19,161 nucleotides of DNA. It comes from CAZVWV01 sp964631745 (GTDB lineage: Bacteria > Bdellovibrionota_C > UBA2361 > JBGSMV01). Where the stretch lies: positions 1-19,161 of the forward strand of contig CAZVWV010000069.1 in the NCBI GenBank assembly GCA_964631745.1. The letters run 5' to 3'. Below the pieces are notes generated by a model. It saw only the letters and a list, made by a program, of their open reading frames with translations. It ran no database searches and was not told the DNA's origin. Shown here piece after piece: positions 1-8,115 of this stretch (positions are counted from its first letter, which is position 1; every line of letters starts with the position of its first letter). The translations under genes were made by a program, and so were the position numbers.

Positions 1-24
1 ACTGTAGTGCCACTATAACCATCG

Positions 25-112
25 GCGGACGAGTCGTCCGCGCTACGTAATGGGTGAGATGCTAGTACGGATTGGGGCTAGAAGATTATGGAGCGCAGGC
101 GATTCGCCTGCG
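25..112. repeat. Two GC-rich palindromes after the ptmA-like gene
   Basis: Two near-perfect palindromes lie between the left edge and the stop codon at 133. One is at 25-41 (GCGGACGA, single G, TCGTCCGC). The other is at 94-112 (CGCAGGCG, ATT, CGCCTGCG). A smaller odd palindrome (TAGTG c CACTA) is at 5-15. Neither large palindrome is followed by a T-run in the direction of transcription, so they are poor intrinsic terminators. They look like dispersed intergenic palindromic repeats or RNA stem-loops between operon genes. Their similar layout suggests a repeat family, but only two copies are visible. Confidence 0.45.
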
Positions 113-132
113 GCATTTAAAGTGTTGCCAGC

Positions 133-909
133 CTACAACGTAAACCCATCATCAACGATAATATTTTGTCCGTTAACGAAAGTTGCCTGATCAGAAACTA
201 GAAAAATCACAGCCCCTGCTACATCCGCAGGATCCAGCATCCCCTTTGAGAGCGAGAGCTCTGCGTAGGCTTCTAAAAACGCTTCGGGTTGGCCGTCCAA
301 GATGCCGCCCGGGCTTACGCAGTTCACGCGTATGCGTTGTCCGGATAGGTATTTTGCGAAGTATTTGGACATGTGGATAATTGCGGCTTTAATGGCACCG
401 TACACTACCGGCTGCACCATACTGGTGCCCTCGTAAATCTGGAAACGTGGCGGGATTACACCGTAGATTGAGGAGAAATTTACAATTGAACCGCCGCCGC
501 AGGCTTTGAGCGCGCTTGAGAATTCTTTGGTCACTAAAAAGAAGCTGCCTAAATGAACTTTTAGATTCTCGGAGAATTCCTCAATCGAAAGATCTTCTAC
601 ACTCTTGCCAAAGCCCGCTGCTCGTGGATAAGAGCAGTTTACCAGAGCGTCGATGCCACCAAGATGTGCAACACTTTCTTTGACCAATGCCTTTACCTGC
701 TCGGTCGAACAGCAATCAACCTTAAAGCCCTTGAATTTCGATCCGTATTGGCCAAGCCCTGCCTTGGCGAAATACGCTTCCCACTGCGCCGGATCTAGGT
801 CGGCTATCGCCAACGAAGCTCCCTCTTGCAAAAGGCGCTCGCAGATAACCCGGCCTATGCGACCAGCTCCGCCAACTACTACTATTCTTTTATCCTTAAG
901 TGTCGCCAT
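133..909 (-). CDS. ptmA: PtmA-like short-chain dehydrogenase/reductase
   Basis: This 258-residue classical SDR has an NAD(P)-binding Rossmann fold. The glycine motif GGAGRIG is at residues 13-19, NCSYPR at 91-96 in place of the usual NNAG, catalytic Ser in NFSSIYG at about 144-150, and Tyr170/Lys174 in YGAIK. The NCSYPR and SSIYGVIPPRF segments are typical of PtmA, the flagellin-modification oxidoreductase found beside neuB/neuC-type genes. In Campylobacter, PtmA is assigned to the GDP-sugar branch of legionaminic acid synthesis, but its exact reaction is not settled. The start is an ATG with AGGAGG ten bases upstream. It is the last complete gene of the leftward operon, 32 bp after the 2-epimerase gene. 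The family call is firm; the substrate is inferred from context. Confidence 0.88.
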   Translation of the reverse strand: MATLKDKRIVVVGGAGRIGRVICERLLQEGASLAIADLDPAQWEAYFAKAGLGQYGSKFKGFKVDCCSTEQVKALVKESVAHLGGIDALVNCSYPRAAGFGKSVEDLSIEEFSENLKVHLGSFFLVTKEFSSALKACGGGSIVNFSSIYGVIPPRFQIYEGTSMVQPVVYGAIKAAIIHMSKYFAKYLSGQRIRVNCVSPGGILDGQPEAFLEAYAELSLSKGMLDPADVAGAVIFLVSDQATFVNGQNIIVDDGFTL

Positions 910-941
910 CCCGGCCTGACCTCCTACCTTGCACTCTCGTG

Positions 942-2117
942 CTACAAATCGTGAAAGACTTTCTTATTGATGCCCTTAAGTGAAGCTCTCTTTAACTCTC
1001 TAACTATCACAACCGATGCGCTACCGACATCGTACGGATTTTTAAGACGCCGCAACATGTTTTGGAAACCAGCGCGCTGACTCTTACGTATACCCTTAAT
1101 AATAGCGCTTGTATCTGCGGGCACATCAATCACGCTCTTGGCTCGAATTCTGCCCTTCTGACGGTCGCCCACATTGATTGTGGGAATCTTTAAACTTGGC
1201 GCCTCGATAATTCCACTGGATGAGTTGCCCAGCACAAAATCTGCCTGCTTTAAAAGAGATAGGTAGCGCTCGGTGCCAAGCGAAGCGAAAGCTTTGGCTG
1301 ATTCAGGATTTTCCTTCACAAATCTCTCAATCATACGCATGATTACCCTGCCGCCAGTGTCGGCGTTTGGCATTGTAAAAACTATGGTCGTATCTTTAAG
1401 TTTAAGAAGAGCCCCCAGAATTTGCTTAAATTGATTCTGTATCTGATCCAGTTCGAGGGTGGGCGGATGAAAAGTTACCACAGTAAGTTTCTCTCGAAAG
1501 GGCAGTTTCAGTTCCTCTTCCAAGGCGCGCCTCCCCAGAAGCTTAATCTTTGAAATATTTTCAAGTCCCAACGCACCGCTAATAAAAACTCGGTCCGGAT
1601 CTTCGCCGAGCTGAATTACTCTGCGCTTATAAGCTTCGGTGGAGACAAAATGCAGGTGCGACATCTTAGTAATCGCGTGCCGCATAGCTTCGTCGATCGC
1701 ACCTAGTGTGAGTTCTCCCCCATGACAATGTGCGACTGGAATGCCAAACGGAAGTGTTGCCACAACCGCCGCAAAGGTTTCAAAGCGGTCGCCCACTACC
1801 AGCAAAAGATCCGGCTTTAAATCCAGATAGACCTTGGCGAATCCTTCAACTCCCGCTGCCATGGATCTAGAGATGCCAAAGGGGCTATCGGAGATTAGTC
1901 GGCTATCAATTTTTCGTTTTATCAAAAGACCGTCATCCAAAATTTCGCGCTCAGTGCTGCCAAACTCTTTGGCGAGATGCATTCCGGTGACACAGAGTTG
2001 CAGGTCAAAACGTTTGTCGGTCTGCAAAGCCAATAAGGTCCAACGCAACAGTCCGTAATCCGCGCGCGAACCGGTTACGACGCAGATCTTTCGTTTAGGG
2101 GAATTAATCGATGCCAT
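942..2117 (-). CDS. neuC: Hydrolysing NDP-sugar 2-epimerase (NeuC/LegG type)
   Basis: This 391-residue GT-B-fold enzyme is predicted to hydrolyse a nucleotide-activated HexNAc or diNAc-bacillosamine derivative while inverting C2. The released ManNAc-type sugar is the substrate of the NeuB neighbour. Visible motifs are VTGSRADYGLL (14-24), VVGDRFETFAA (107-117), HCHGGELTLGAIDEAMRH (130-147) and GNSSSGIIEAPS (297-308), the nucleotide-binding region shared with WecB/NeuC. The length is usual for NeuC (370-390). The ATG lies 14 bp inside the end of neuB, with no good ribosome site, so translational coupling is likely. With a LegB-type dehydratase and a PtmE homologue in the same block, a LegG role on 2,4-diacetamido-trideoxy sugar is more likely than classical NeuC on UDP-GlcNAc. 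Sequence alone does not decide this. Confidence 0.9.
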   Translation of the reverse strand: MASINSPKRKICVVTGSRADYGLLRWTLLALQTDKRFDLQLCVTGMHLAKEFGSTEREILDDGLLIKRKIDSRLISDSPFGISRSMAAGVEGFAKVYLDLKPDLLLVVGDRFETFAAVVATLPFGIPVAHCHGGELTLGAIDEAMRHAITKMSHLHFVSTEAYKRRVIQLGEDPDRVFISGALGLENISKIKLLGRRALEEELKLPFREKLTVVTFHPPTLELDQIQNQFKQILGALLKLKDTTIVFTMPNADTGGRVIMRMIERFVKENPESAKAFASLGTERYLSLLKQADFVLGNSSSGIIEAPSLKIPTINVGDRQKGRIRAKSVIDVPADTSAIIKGIRKSQRAGFQNMLRRLKNPYDVGSASVVIVRELKRASLKGINKKVFHDL

Positions 2118-3216
2118 CTTGATCTAAGAGCAGGTCATCTGCCGAGTAATTTTTCTTTGCTTGATGCCCCAAATATTCCCAATATTTCCAGGGGCTGACT
2201 CCATTTCCAGGACGCTTGATAACTAGGTTATCGGTGGTGAATTTCTCTCCCTGAGATATGTTTCTGGCGGCAATCAAACTTTTTCTTGCAATGGGCATAT
2301 TTTTGCGCTCCGAGGCGGCTGGGCCCTTGACCTCTTGCCCGAGACACTGCTCTACCTCTCTGATAGCTAAGACCATCTCTTTAAGTTCTTGCGGCTCAAG
2401 CGAGGCGCGGTGGTCCGGTCCGGGTAGAGCACGATCCAGGGTGAAGTGCTTCTCTATGGTGCAAGCACCCAGTGCTGCCGCCGCTATACTAACATTAATA
2501 CCGGCCGTGTGATCGGAATAGCCGACTCTTAGTCCGAACTCTCGCTGCATACTTTGCATGGCCCGTAAATTCACGTCTGAAAATGGGGTTGGATACTCGG
2601 TGGTGCAATGCAACAGCGTCACAAGTTCTAACAATTCTCCAGTTTTTCGCACCTGATCGAATAACTGCAAACATTTTTCAAAGCTTGGGCTGTCCTCCCG
2701 TTTCGTATATCCCCAAGCCAAGGCCCCCACTCCGGCTTTGACCTCCAATACGGAAGCCATCCCCGTTGAAAAGATAGAGGGTATACCAGTGCGGCCAACC
2801 TCGACCAAGAAAGGAGCATTGGTGACTTCGCCCGAGCCAATTTTAAGATTTCGAACTCCGATTTCAGATAAAAATGCGATCGCGGGAAGATCCATGGGGG
2901 TGCAAAGGAACTCTACTCCACACTGCTCGCATGTTTTTATCAGGTCAGGGTAGGCGCGACGTGGCAATTCCAGCCCCTTAAGCAGGTCTAGCTGCGAAGC
3001 CGTCTGGCCAGTATTTGTAATTTGGTAAGCCGCCATATCGGCATGGCGGCTAGTTAGGAGCTCTGCACTCCAGGCCTGAAATTTCACCACATCGGCCCCG
3101 CAAGCGGCGGCCACACGAATCATTTCGTGCGCGCGATCGACTGAGCCGTTATGGTTCACCCCGGCTTCAGCGATGATCTGTACTTTGGGTTCTTGGTCCC
3201 GCACTCTATCTACCAC
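2104..3216 (-). CDS. neuB: Nonulosonic acid synthase (NeuB/LegI type)
   Basis: This 370-residue protein is predicted to condense phosphoenolpyruvate with a ManNAc-type sugar, giving sialic or legionaminic acid. The TIM-barrel NeuB domain spans about residues 11-290. Its motifs are AEAGVNHNG (16-24), KFQAW (45-49), KIGSGE (125-130), STGMA (150-154), LLHCTTEYPTP (201-211), GYSDHT (232-237) and EKHFTLDR followed by PGPDHRASLEP (255-275). A C-terminal SAF/antifreeze-like domain covers about 305-365, with the usual RKSL and RPGNG segments. The start is GTG at 3216, with AAGAGG eight bases upstream. The HNG and PGPDH motifs fit the NeuB/LegI branch rather than pseudaminate synthase. It follows ptmE by 53 bp and overlaps neuC by 14 bp. 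Confidence 0.93.
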   Translation of the reverse strand: MVDRVRDQEPKVQIIAEAGVNHNGSVDRAHEMIRVAAACGADVVKFQAWSAELLTSRHADMAAYQITNTGQTASQLDLLKGLELPRRAYPDLIKTCEQCGVEFLCTPMDLPAIAFLSEIGVRNLKIGSGEVTNAPFLVEVGRTGIPSIFSTGMASVLEVKAGVGALAWGYTKREDSPSFEKCLQLFDQVRKTGELLELVTLLHCTTEYPTPFSDVNLRAMQSMQREFGLRVGYSDHTAGINVSIAAAALGACTIEKHFTLDRALPGPDHRASLEPQELKEMVLAIREVEQCLGQEVKGPAASERKNMPIARKSLIAARNISQGEKFTTDNLVIKRPGNGVSPWKYWEYLGHQAKKNYSADDLLLDQDGID

Positions 3217-3269
3217 TCCACCTGCCTCTTATTCGGCCCATGAGGATTTAAAAGATCGCGATTAGATTC

Positions 3270-4307
3270 TTAACTCTCTCGCTGAGCAGAACTATACTGC
3301 TCAGGTAAGCCCACATCAAGCCATCTTTCGTGAATCGGAAAGGCACCCACGGATATTCCCTGCCCGACCGCCGCGGTAATCAGATCAGTCATACTAAAAT
3401 GTGTGTTGTCGGGAATGAGCTGAAGCACGGCTGGGTTTATCACGTATATTCCTGCACTAACCGGGAATGAATAAGAGGGCTTTTCGGTCACGGAGAGTAA
3501 TTTTCCGCCTGAATTCAAGGAGAGCACTCCGTATGGGACCTGCACCCCGTAATTACTTGAACCTATGGTGAAGTCAAATTCGGAATTTTGATGGAAATCA
3601 ACTAGAGCAGAGAAATTAACTCTTGTGACTAGGTCGCCATTCACAACCAACACGGCCCTCTGAGTTGTTTGCTTCAAAAGCTTAATCGGTCCGGCAGTGC
3701 CGAGCTCGATCTCCTCACGCACGTAACTAATCTTGCATCCCCACTTGGTTCCGTCGCCAAAGTAATCCTCGATCTGGCTGGCGAGATAACTGATAGAGAT
3801 ACAAATTTCTCCGAATCCGCCGTCGACTAAGCTCTCGACCAAGCGAGCGAGGATTGGTTTTCCTCCCACTTGCAGCATCGGTTTTGGGACATGCTCCGTA
3901 AGCGGCATCATTCTACGCCCTTTGCCACCGGCCAAGATGATCACATCGGCTTGATTGGTGATAGCGGGCGCGCATTTTTCGAAGATCAGATCAATAATGC
4001 GATTCTGATCGTCGACAACAGGAATTTGGTAGACCGAGTTGGTTTTCATCAGGGAGTATGCTTGCTCGACCGGAAAGGACTCATCCACCGCGATGAAATT
4101 AGTATGGGCGATGGCGCTGATGGGTGACTCGAGCGTGTGGCCCGAAAGTAACGCCCGCCGACAGTCGCCGTCCGTGACTGTGCCTATAATTCGGCCATCC
4201 TCTGTAATGGCGATGCAAATACCCGCTTGGGTTTCTTGTAGCACCTGTAGACCGCGCGAGAGCGGTTCTTTTCCGTTTAAGCAAAGACGTTGGAGAGCAG
4301 GCTTCAT
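3270..4307 (-). CDS. ptmE: PtmE-type nucleotidyltransferase with N-terminal CBS pair
   Basis: This 345-residue protein has two parts. Residues 1-115 form a CBS pair (GTVTDGDCRRALL at 42-54; QIPVVDDQNRIIDLI near 94-108). Residues 121-340 form a sugar-phosphate nucleotidyltransferase, with IILAGGKGRRMMPLT (123-137), the following PKPMLQVGGKP, and VNGD near 222. CBS plus NTP-transferase in this order and length is the architecture of PtmE, the glucosamine-1-phosphate guanylyltransferase of Campylobacter legionaminic acid synthesis. The CBS domains may sense nucleotides. The start is ATG with AAGGA nine bases upstream. It is the first gene after the 4308-4473 gap, so it may head its own transcript. 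A UDP- or dTDP-sugar product cannot be excluded, but the neighbours favour the GDP-sugar role. Confidence 0.85.
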   Translation of the reverse strand: MKPALQRLCLNGKEPLSRGLQVLQETQAGICIAITEDGRIIGTVTDGDCRRALLSGHTLESPISAIAHTNFIAVDESFPVEQAYSLMKTNSVYQIPVVDDQNRIIDLIFEKCAPAITNQADVIILAGGKGRRMMPLTEHVPKPMLQVGGKPILARLVESLVDGGFGEICISISYLASQIEDYFGDGTKWGCKISYVREEIELGTAGPIKLLKQTTQRAVLVVNGDLVTRVNFSALVDFHQNSEFDFTIGSSNYGVQVPYGVLSLNSGGKLLSVTEKPSYSFPVSAGIYVINPAVLQLIPDNTHFSMTDLITAAVGQGISVGAFPIHERWLDVGLPEQYSSAQRES

Positions 4308-4387
4308 GCAGAGAATTCCTTGCTAATTTAGATGCGATTGTAAGGCTGCTTGGACTGAGAAGTTTGAGGGGCCAGGGCGTAGCCGCT

Positions 4388-4414
4388 AAAACAAAAAAGC
4401 CTGAAATATTGGCT
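4388..4414 (-). terminator. Weak candidate terminator between carbamoyltransferase and ptmE
   Basis: On the minus strand AGCC, a 9-base loop and GGCT are followed by a T-rich tract (TTTTTTGTTT). The four-pair stem is weak. The tract lies just downstream of the 35-bp palindrome and upstream of ptmE, so the two could together end the carbamoyltransferase transcript. A TACAAT hexamer at 4342-4337 (minus) could be a -10 box for ptmE, but no matching -35 is seen. Confidence 0.3.
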
Positions 4415-4439
4415 AGTTATAACCGCCGGGGAAAGTCCT

Positions 4440-4474
4440 GGTCTAAGAAAAGTCTCTGAGACTTTTCTTAGACC
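4440..4474. repeat. 35-bp perfect palindrome at the carbamoyltransferase stop codon
   Basis: Arms GGTCTAAGAAAAGTCTC and GAGACTTTTCTTAGACC (17 bp each) flank a single T at 4457. The right arm includes the last base of the carbamoyltransferase TAG (4474-4476). As RNA it folds into a long AU-rich hairpin with a small loop directly after the stop. There is no T-run immediately after it on the minus strand. It may be a transcript-end or stability hairpin, part of a Rho-independent terminator using the T-tract further on, or a dyad bound by a protein. Chance is very unlikely at this length. Confidence 0.7.
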
Positions 4475-6207
4475 TATTTGGATACCAGATAATTCCCGAG
4501 CACCAGAAGATCCAAACCACAGCTATAAAAGGTGCGAATCGCATCCGTGGGCGAGGACACCATCGGTTCGCCGTTTAGATTAAAAGAAGTATTTAAAAGA
4601 ATCGGCACACCAGTCAGCTTACCAAATTCCGCAATCAGGTCGTAAAAAAGCGCATTACTTTCCCGCTCTACTGTCTGCAAGCGCCCTGAGCCATCGATAT
4701 GTACCACAGCACCTAACCCGGCCCTCTTATCTACGCGTACCGGATATACAGCTTCCATAAAGGGCACACTCACTTTATCGGGCAACTCAAAATACTCCTT
4801 CGCGGCTTCAGCTAACACCGCCGGAGCAAACGGCCTGAAGCCTTCACGGTATTTTACAGCGGCATTGACTTTATCTTTTGTGGCGGCGTCCCTCGGATCA
4901 GCCAGGATCGATCTATTTCCTAAGGCGCGCTGCCCGAACTCGGATTTGCCCTGAAACCATCCTACAAGCTTCCCTTGCGCGATCTGAGCTGCTACTTCGG
5001 CAGTCAGATTCTTTGCGCGCTGATATTTAATCTTATATCGATCAAGGGTTTCCTGAATTTCCGCATCGCTAAAACTCGGTCCCCAATAATTATGTCTTTG
5101 CGGATGATTTGTAAAAACATACGGCAAAGCGCCGGTATGTTTCTTTAATCCCTCTTCCGCCGCGACATACAGCGCAGCGCCGACAGAGACGCCAGTATCG
5201 TCCGGGCAGGAAGGGATGAACACATCTTCAAATTTAGTCAGCGCACGAATCTTTCCGTTAAAAACGGAATTCATGGCCGCACCGCCTGCAATCGCCAACT
5301 TTTTCTCGCCGGTAATCTTTTGCAGATGCAGGAGCATATGTAAGAATGTCTCTTCAAACACCGCTTGCAAAGCCCAGGCGATATCGTAATGGCGCTGCTC
5401 CACAGGCTCGGCTTTCAATCTGGCTGGGCCAAGCAATTCAAGCATCTTTTCACTATAAAAGTTCGGTTGCTTATCAAAGAGATAAAAAGCAAAATATGTC
5501 AGGTCCAATTCAAAGGCCCCGTTATCTTTTAAGGCTACTAACTTTCTAAGTGCTGGATAGTACTTATTGTTTGCCGCCCCATACGATGCAAGCGCCATCA
5601 CCTTCCATTCATCGCTATGCGGCGCAAAACCGAGAAACTCCGTAATGGTACTGTAAAAGAGCCCGAGCGAGTGCGGAAGCATTACCGACTGAATCTTCTC
5701 GATGCCGCCCTTGGTGGCTACACAGAAGCTACAAGTTTCGTTTTCGCCGCGGCCATCGACAGTTAAAACAGCCGCGCGCTCAAACGGCGAAAGATAAAAT
5801 GCCGAAGCCGCATGCGCCAGGTGGTGATTTAGAAACTGAAGATTGAGTGTGTGCCCGCCGAACTCGATTAACTCTTGAATCTTATCAATATTTGGGTGAC
5901 CGAAGTGTCCCAGCACCGAAGACGGAAAGGAAGCCAAGTATTCACCACGCCAACGCGCCGGGCCGATATGCCGCCCGCTGGCCGCACGAATATGCGGACC
6001 GGGATTCCAGGCTGCAACCACGCAATCGATCTCGGAGATTTTAAGTTTGGCATCCTTAAGACACGCTTCAATTGCGAGACTTGGAAAGACTGCCGACATT
6101 TTCTTTCGGTTAAGGCGTTCCTCCGCCACGGCGGAAAGTACTCTGCCGTCATCGACGATAGCAGCCGAAGAGATCCAAACATCCGGTGAAATTCCTAGCA
6201 CTTTCAT
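4474..6207 (-). CDS. O-carbamoyltransferase, NodU/CmcH family
   Basis: This 577-residue protein is predicted to transfer a carbamoyl group from carbamoyl phosphate, through carbamoyl-AMP, to a sugar hydroxyl. The N-terminal Kae1-like ASKHA domain spans about 1-350, with metal-binding NHHLAHA at 127-133, VDGRGENET at 150-158, and IAGGAAMNSVFNG at 306-318. The C-terminal carbamoyltransferase domain spans about 380-575, with FGQRALGNRSILADPR at 424-439, FRPFAP near 458-463 and LLNTSFN near 537-543. The length matches the NodU/CmcH/TobZ family. Its ATG shares one base with the stop of the upstream epimerase (TAATG). Lying between LegB-type and PtmE-type genes, it probably carbamoylates the nonulosonic acid or another sugar of the same glycan. 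The acceptor cannot be read from sequence. Confidence 0.9.
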   Translation of the reverse strand: MKVLGISPDVWISSAAIVDDGRVLSAVAEERLNRKKMSAVFPSLAIEACLKDAKLKISEIDCVVAAWNPGPHIRAASGRHIGPARWRGEYLASFPSSVLGHFGHPNIDKIQELIEFGGHTLNLQFLNHHLAHAASAFYLSPFERAAVLTVDGRGENETCSFCVATKGGIEKIQSVMLPHSLGLFYSTITEFLGFAPHSDEWKVMALASYGAANNKYYPALRKLVALKDNGAFELDLTYFAFYLFDKQPNFYSEKMLELLGPARLKAEPVEQRHYDIAWALQAVFEETFLHMLLHLQKITGEKKLAIAGGAAMNSVFNGKIRALTKFEDVFIPSCPDDTGVSVGAALYVAAEEGLKKHTGALPYVFTNHPQRHNYWGPSFSDAEIQETLDRYKIKYQRAKNLTAEVAAQIAQGKLVGWFQGKSEFGQRALGNRSILADPRDAATKDKVNAAVKYREGFRPFAPAVLAEAAKEYFELPDKVSVPFMEAVYPVRVDKRAGLGAVVHIDGSGRLQTVERESNALFYDLIAEFGKLTGVPILLNTSFNLNGEPMVSSPTDAIRTFYSCGLDLLVLGNYLVSK

Positions 6208-7106
6208 TAACTTTTTGCCTGTTGAAGAAACTCACGAATGCCCTCGCGAAAACCAATCTTTGGAAACCATCCCAAGAGCTCCCTCGCTTTTGTGATATCT
6301 AAAACAAGTAAGGATTCCGGAGAACCTGGAACGCTTTCCAATAATGCGGGATTTCTATCTGCTAAATTCATTTCGCTCACCATTATATCGAAGACCTGAG
6401 CGAGTCGTAAGCCCTCTCCTGAGCCGATATTAAAGATCCCCGATTGAGGGGTCTTTATGGCGGCAACCACCGCCGCGGCCGCATCTTGCACGCACAAAAA
6501 ATCTCGCGTGACATTTAAGTTTCGGAGAGCGACGGTAATGTGACGATTCTCAGCCATGCTCGGGTCTGTTTGGGCGGGCTGGCCATTAAGCTGCTTCCAT
6601 ATCGTCATTAATAGAGTGTCCGGGGACATGCCACGTCCATAAAGAGTTACAAATCGTAGCATCAGATGGGCCCGGCCTTGGTCAGCCATCAACATCCGTT
6701 CCGCCCCAAGCTTGGCGCGCCGGTAATCATCTTTGGTATCTAAACAGGTGAGGTCCTCCTCCTCCCGATGCGGTGTTTCGGTATCAGTCGGGTAAACGGC
6801 CAAACTCGAGGCGTAAATTATTTTGGAGAATGGTTTAGACATCAAGGCTGCCAGCAAAGCATGCTGCGCGACAATCCGAGACCCGTCAATCGCCTGAATT
6901 AGATTCGTTTCGGCGAGATGGACCAAGATTGAGTTCTTCTCCGGAGCAAGCTCTGAATAGTTAGCTACCCTCAGATTTTCTGCACCCAGGATGTGCGTGC
7001 CTATGCGACTGACTGCCACAACTTTTAAGCCCGCCTGAAGCAAGGCGGCACAGATGTGGCCGCCCAAAAATCCACTAGCGCCGGTCACATAGCAAAGTTG
7101 GCTCAA
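6207..7106 (-). CDS. NAD-dependent epimerase/dehydratase (extended SDR)
   Basis: This extended SDR acts on a nucleotide sugar, substrate unknown. The glycine motif GASGFLGG starts at about residue 9 (299-residue form). The catalytic Ser lies in YASSLAVYP near 98-106, and Tyr128/Lys132 in YRRAK. The C-terminal part carries the usual NIGSGEGLRL and LGWFPKIGFREGI segments. A GTG at 7151 would add 15 residues (314 in all), but they overlap legB by 44 bp and precede the Rossmann strand. TTG at 7106, two bases after the legB stop and six after GGAG, is preferred. It is coupled to the carbamoyltransferase by TAATG. Possible roles are making a second deoxysugar for the repeat unit or a C4 ketoreductase/epimerase step beside LegB. 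Confidence 0.8.
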   Translation of the reverse strand: MSQLCYVTGASGFLGGHICAALLQAGLKVVAVSRIGTHILGAENLRVANYSELAPEKNSILVHLAETNLIQAIDGSRIVAQHALLAALMSKPFSKIIYASSLAVYPTDTETPHREEEDLTCLDTKDDYRRAKLGAERMLMADQGRAHLMLRFVTLYGRGMSPDTLLMTIWKQLNGQPAQTDPSMAENRHITVALRNLNVTRDFLCVQDAAAAVVAAIKTPQSGIFNIGSGEGLRLAQVFDIMVSEMNLADRNPALLESVPGSPESLLVLDITKARELLGWFPKIGFREGIREFLQQAKS

Positions 7107-7107
7107 T

Positions 7108-8115
7108 CTAGACTCCGTACTGAAGTGAAGCGGATTCGTTATCGCGCTCACGATACCAGGCCATACTCTCAGCTAATCCCCGTTGAAAACCTTCAAGCCC
7201 GCCATACTCAGGCGCCCAGTTAAGTAATTTCAGAGCCTTGCTGTTATCAGCCCAAAGACGAGTGACTTCGCTCCCTGCGGGGCGCACACGCTGCTCCTCG
7301 GTTTCAATCCTTAATTCGCGTCCCGTTAATTTAGAGACGCTCTTGATGATTTCTGAGACCGAGATTTCGAAATTGCTACCTACATTTACCACCTGCCCAA
7401 CAACCTCAGAGGCAAGCGCCGCCCTTAAAAATGCGCGCGCCGTGTCACGCACAAATACGAAATCTCTAGTGGGAGTAAGAGCGCCGACGCGCACAAACTC
7501 CTGCTTCGACAAAAACTGGCTGATAATCGTGGGAATAATAGCGCGCGTGGACTGGCGCGGGCCGAAGTTGTTAAAAGGGCGCACAACAACGACTGGCGTT
7601 TCAAAAGATTTATGATACGAGAGCGCAAATTGGTCAGCGCCTATTTTCGAGGCCGCATAGGGAGACTGCGCATTCAATGGATGCTCCTCGGTCATGGGCA
7701 CAAATTGGGCCGAGCCGTAAACTTCGCTGGTTGAGGTGTGCACCACTCTCTCGACCTGATTTGCTCGTGCTGCCTGCAGCACATTCACGGTTCCGGTCAC
7801 ATTCACCTCAACATACGACTCTACCGCTCGATAAGAATAAGGAATCCCGATTAAGGCAGCTAAATGAAAAACTGTATCGCAGCCTTTAATGGCTTCACTC
7901 ATAAAGCTTTGATCTCTAACATCGCCAAGGACTATCTCGATTCCGGAAAGCAGCTCAGGTTTAATGTCGTCCAACCAACCACGCCAGCCAAAGGAATTGT
8001 ACTGGGCCAAGGCTTTTACCGCGATGCCTTCGTGAAGCAGTCGCTCAACCAGATGCGAACCGATAAAACCGTCGGCGCCCGTAACAAAGGCTTTACTTAT
8101 CTTTCTATCACTCAT
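7108..8115 (-). CDS. legB: LegB-type NDP-N-acetylglucosamine 4,6-dehydratase
   Basis: This 335-residue extended SDR carries GADGFIG at 13-19, HLAALIGIPYSY at 84-95, the active-site segment HTSTSEVYG at 126-134, and Tyr153/Lys157 in YAASK. RPFNNFGPRQSTRAIIPTII follows near 178-197. The ALIGIPYSY and GPRQS-RAIIPTII segments are characteristic of LegB. That enzyme makes a 4-keto-6-deoxy sugar as the first committed step of legionaminic acid synthesis, usually from GDP-GlcNAc when PtmE is present. The expected partners LegC (aminotransferase) and LegH (acetyltransferase) are absent from the window. The ATG overlaps the GT2 stop as ATGA. Assignment to LegB rather than a UDP-glucuronate or dTDP-glucose enzyme rests on those motifs and the neighbours. 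Confidence 0.88.
   Translation of the reverse strand: MSDRKISKAFVTGADGFIGSHLVERLLHEGIAVKALAQYNSFGWRGWLDDIKPELLSGIEIVLGDVRDQSFMSEAIKGCDTVFHLAALIGIPYSYRAVESYVEVNVTGTVNVLQAARANQVERVVHTSTSEVYGSAQFVPMTEEHPLNAQSPYAASKIGADQFALSYHKSFETPVVVVRPFNNFGPRQSTRAIIPTIISQFLSKQEFVRVGALTPTRDFVFVRDTARAFLRAALASEVVGQVVNVGSNFEISVSEIIKSVSKLTGRELRIETEEQRVRPAGSEVTRLWADNSKALKLLNWAPEYGGLEGFQRGLAESMAWYRERDNESASLQYGV

Noticed and set aside
183..380. Plus-strand open frame antisense to the PtmA-like gene
   Set aside because: Arg/Pro-rich shadow translation without motifs; the minus-strand SDR is certain.
4039..4326. Plus-strand 95-codon frame over ptmE
   Set aside because: Lies antisense to conserved CBS-domain sequence; no ribosome site or motif.
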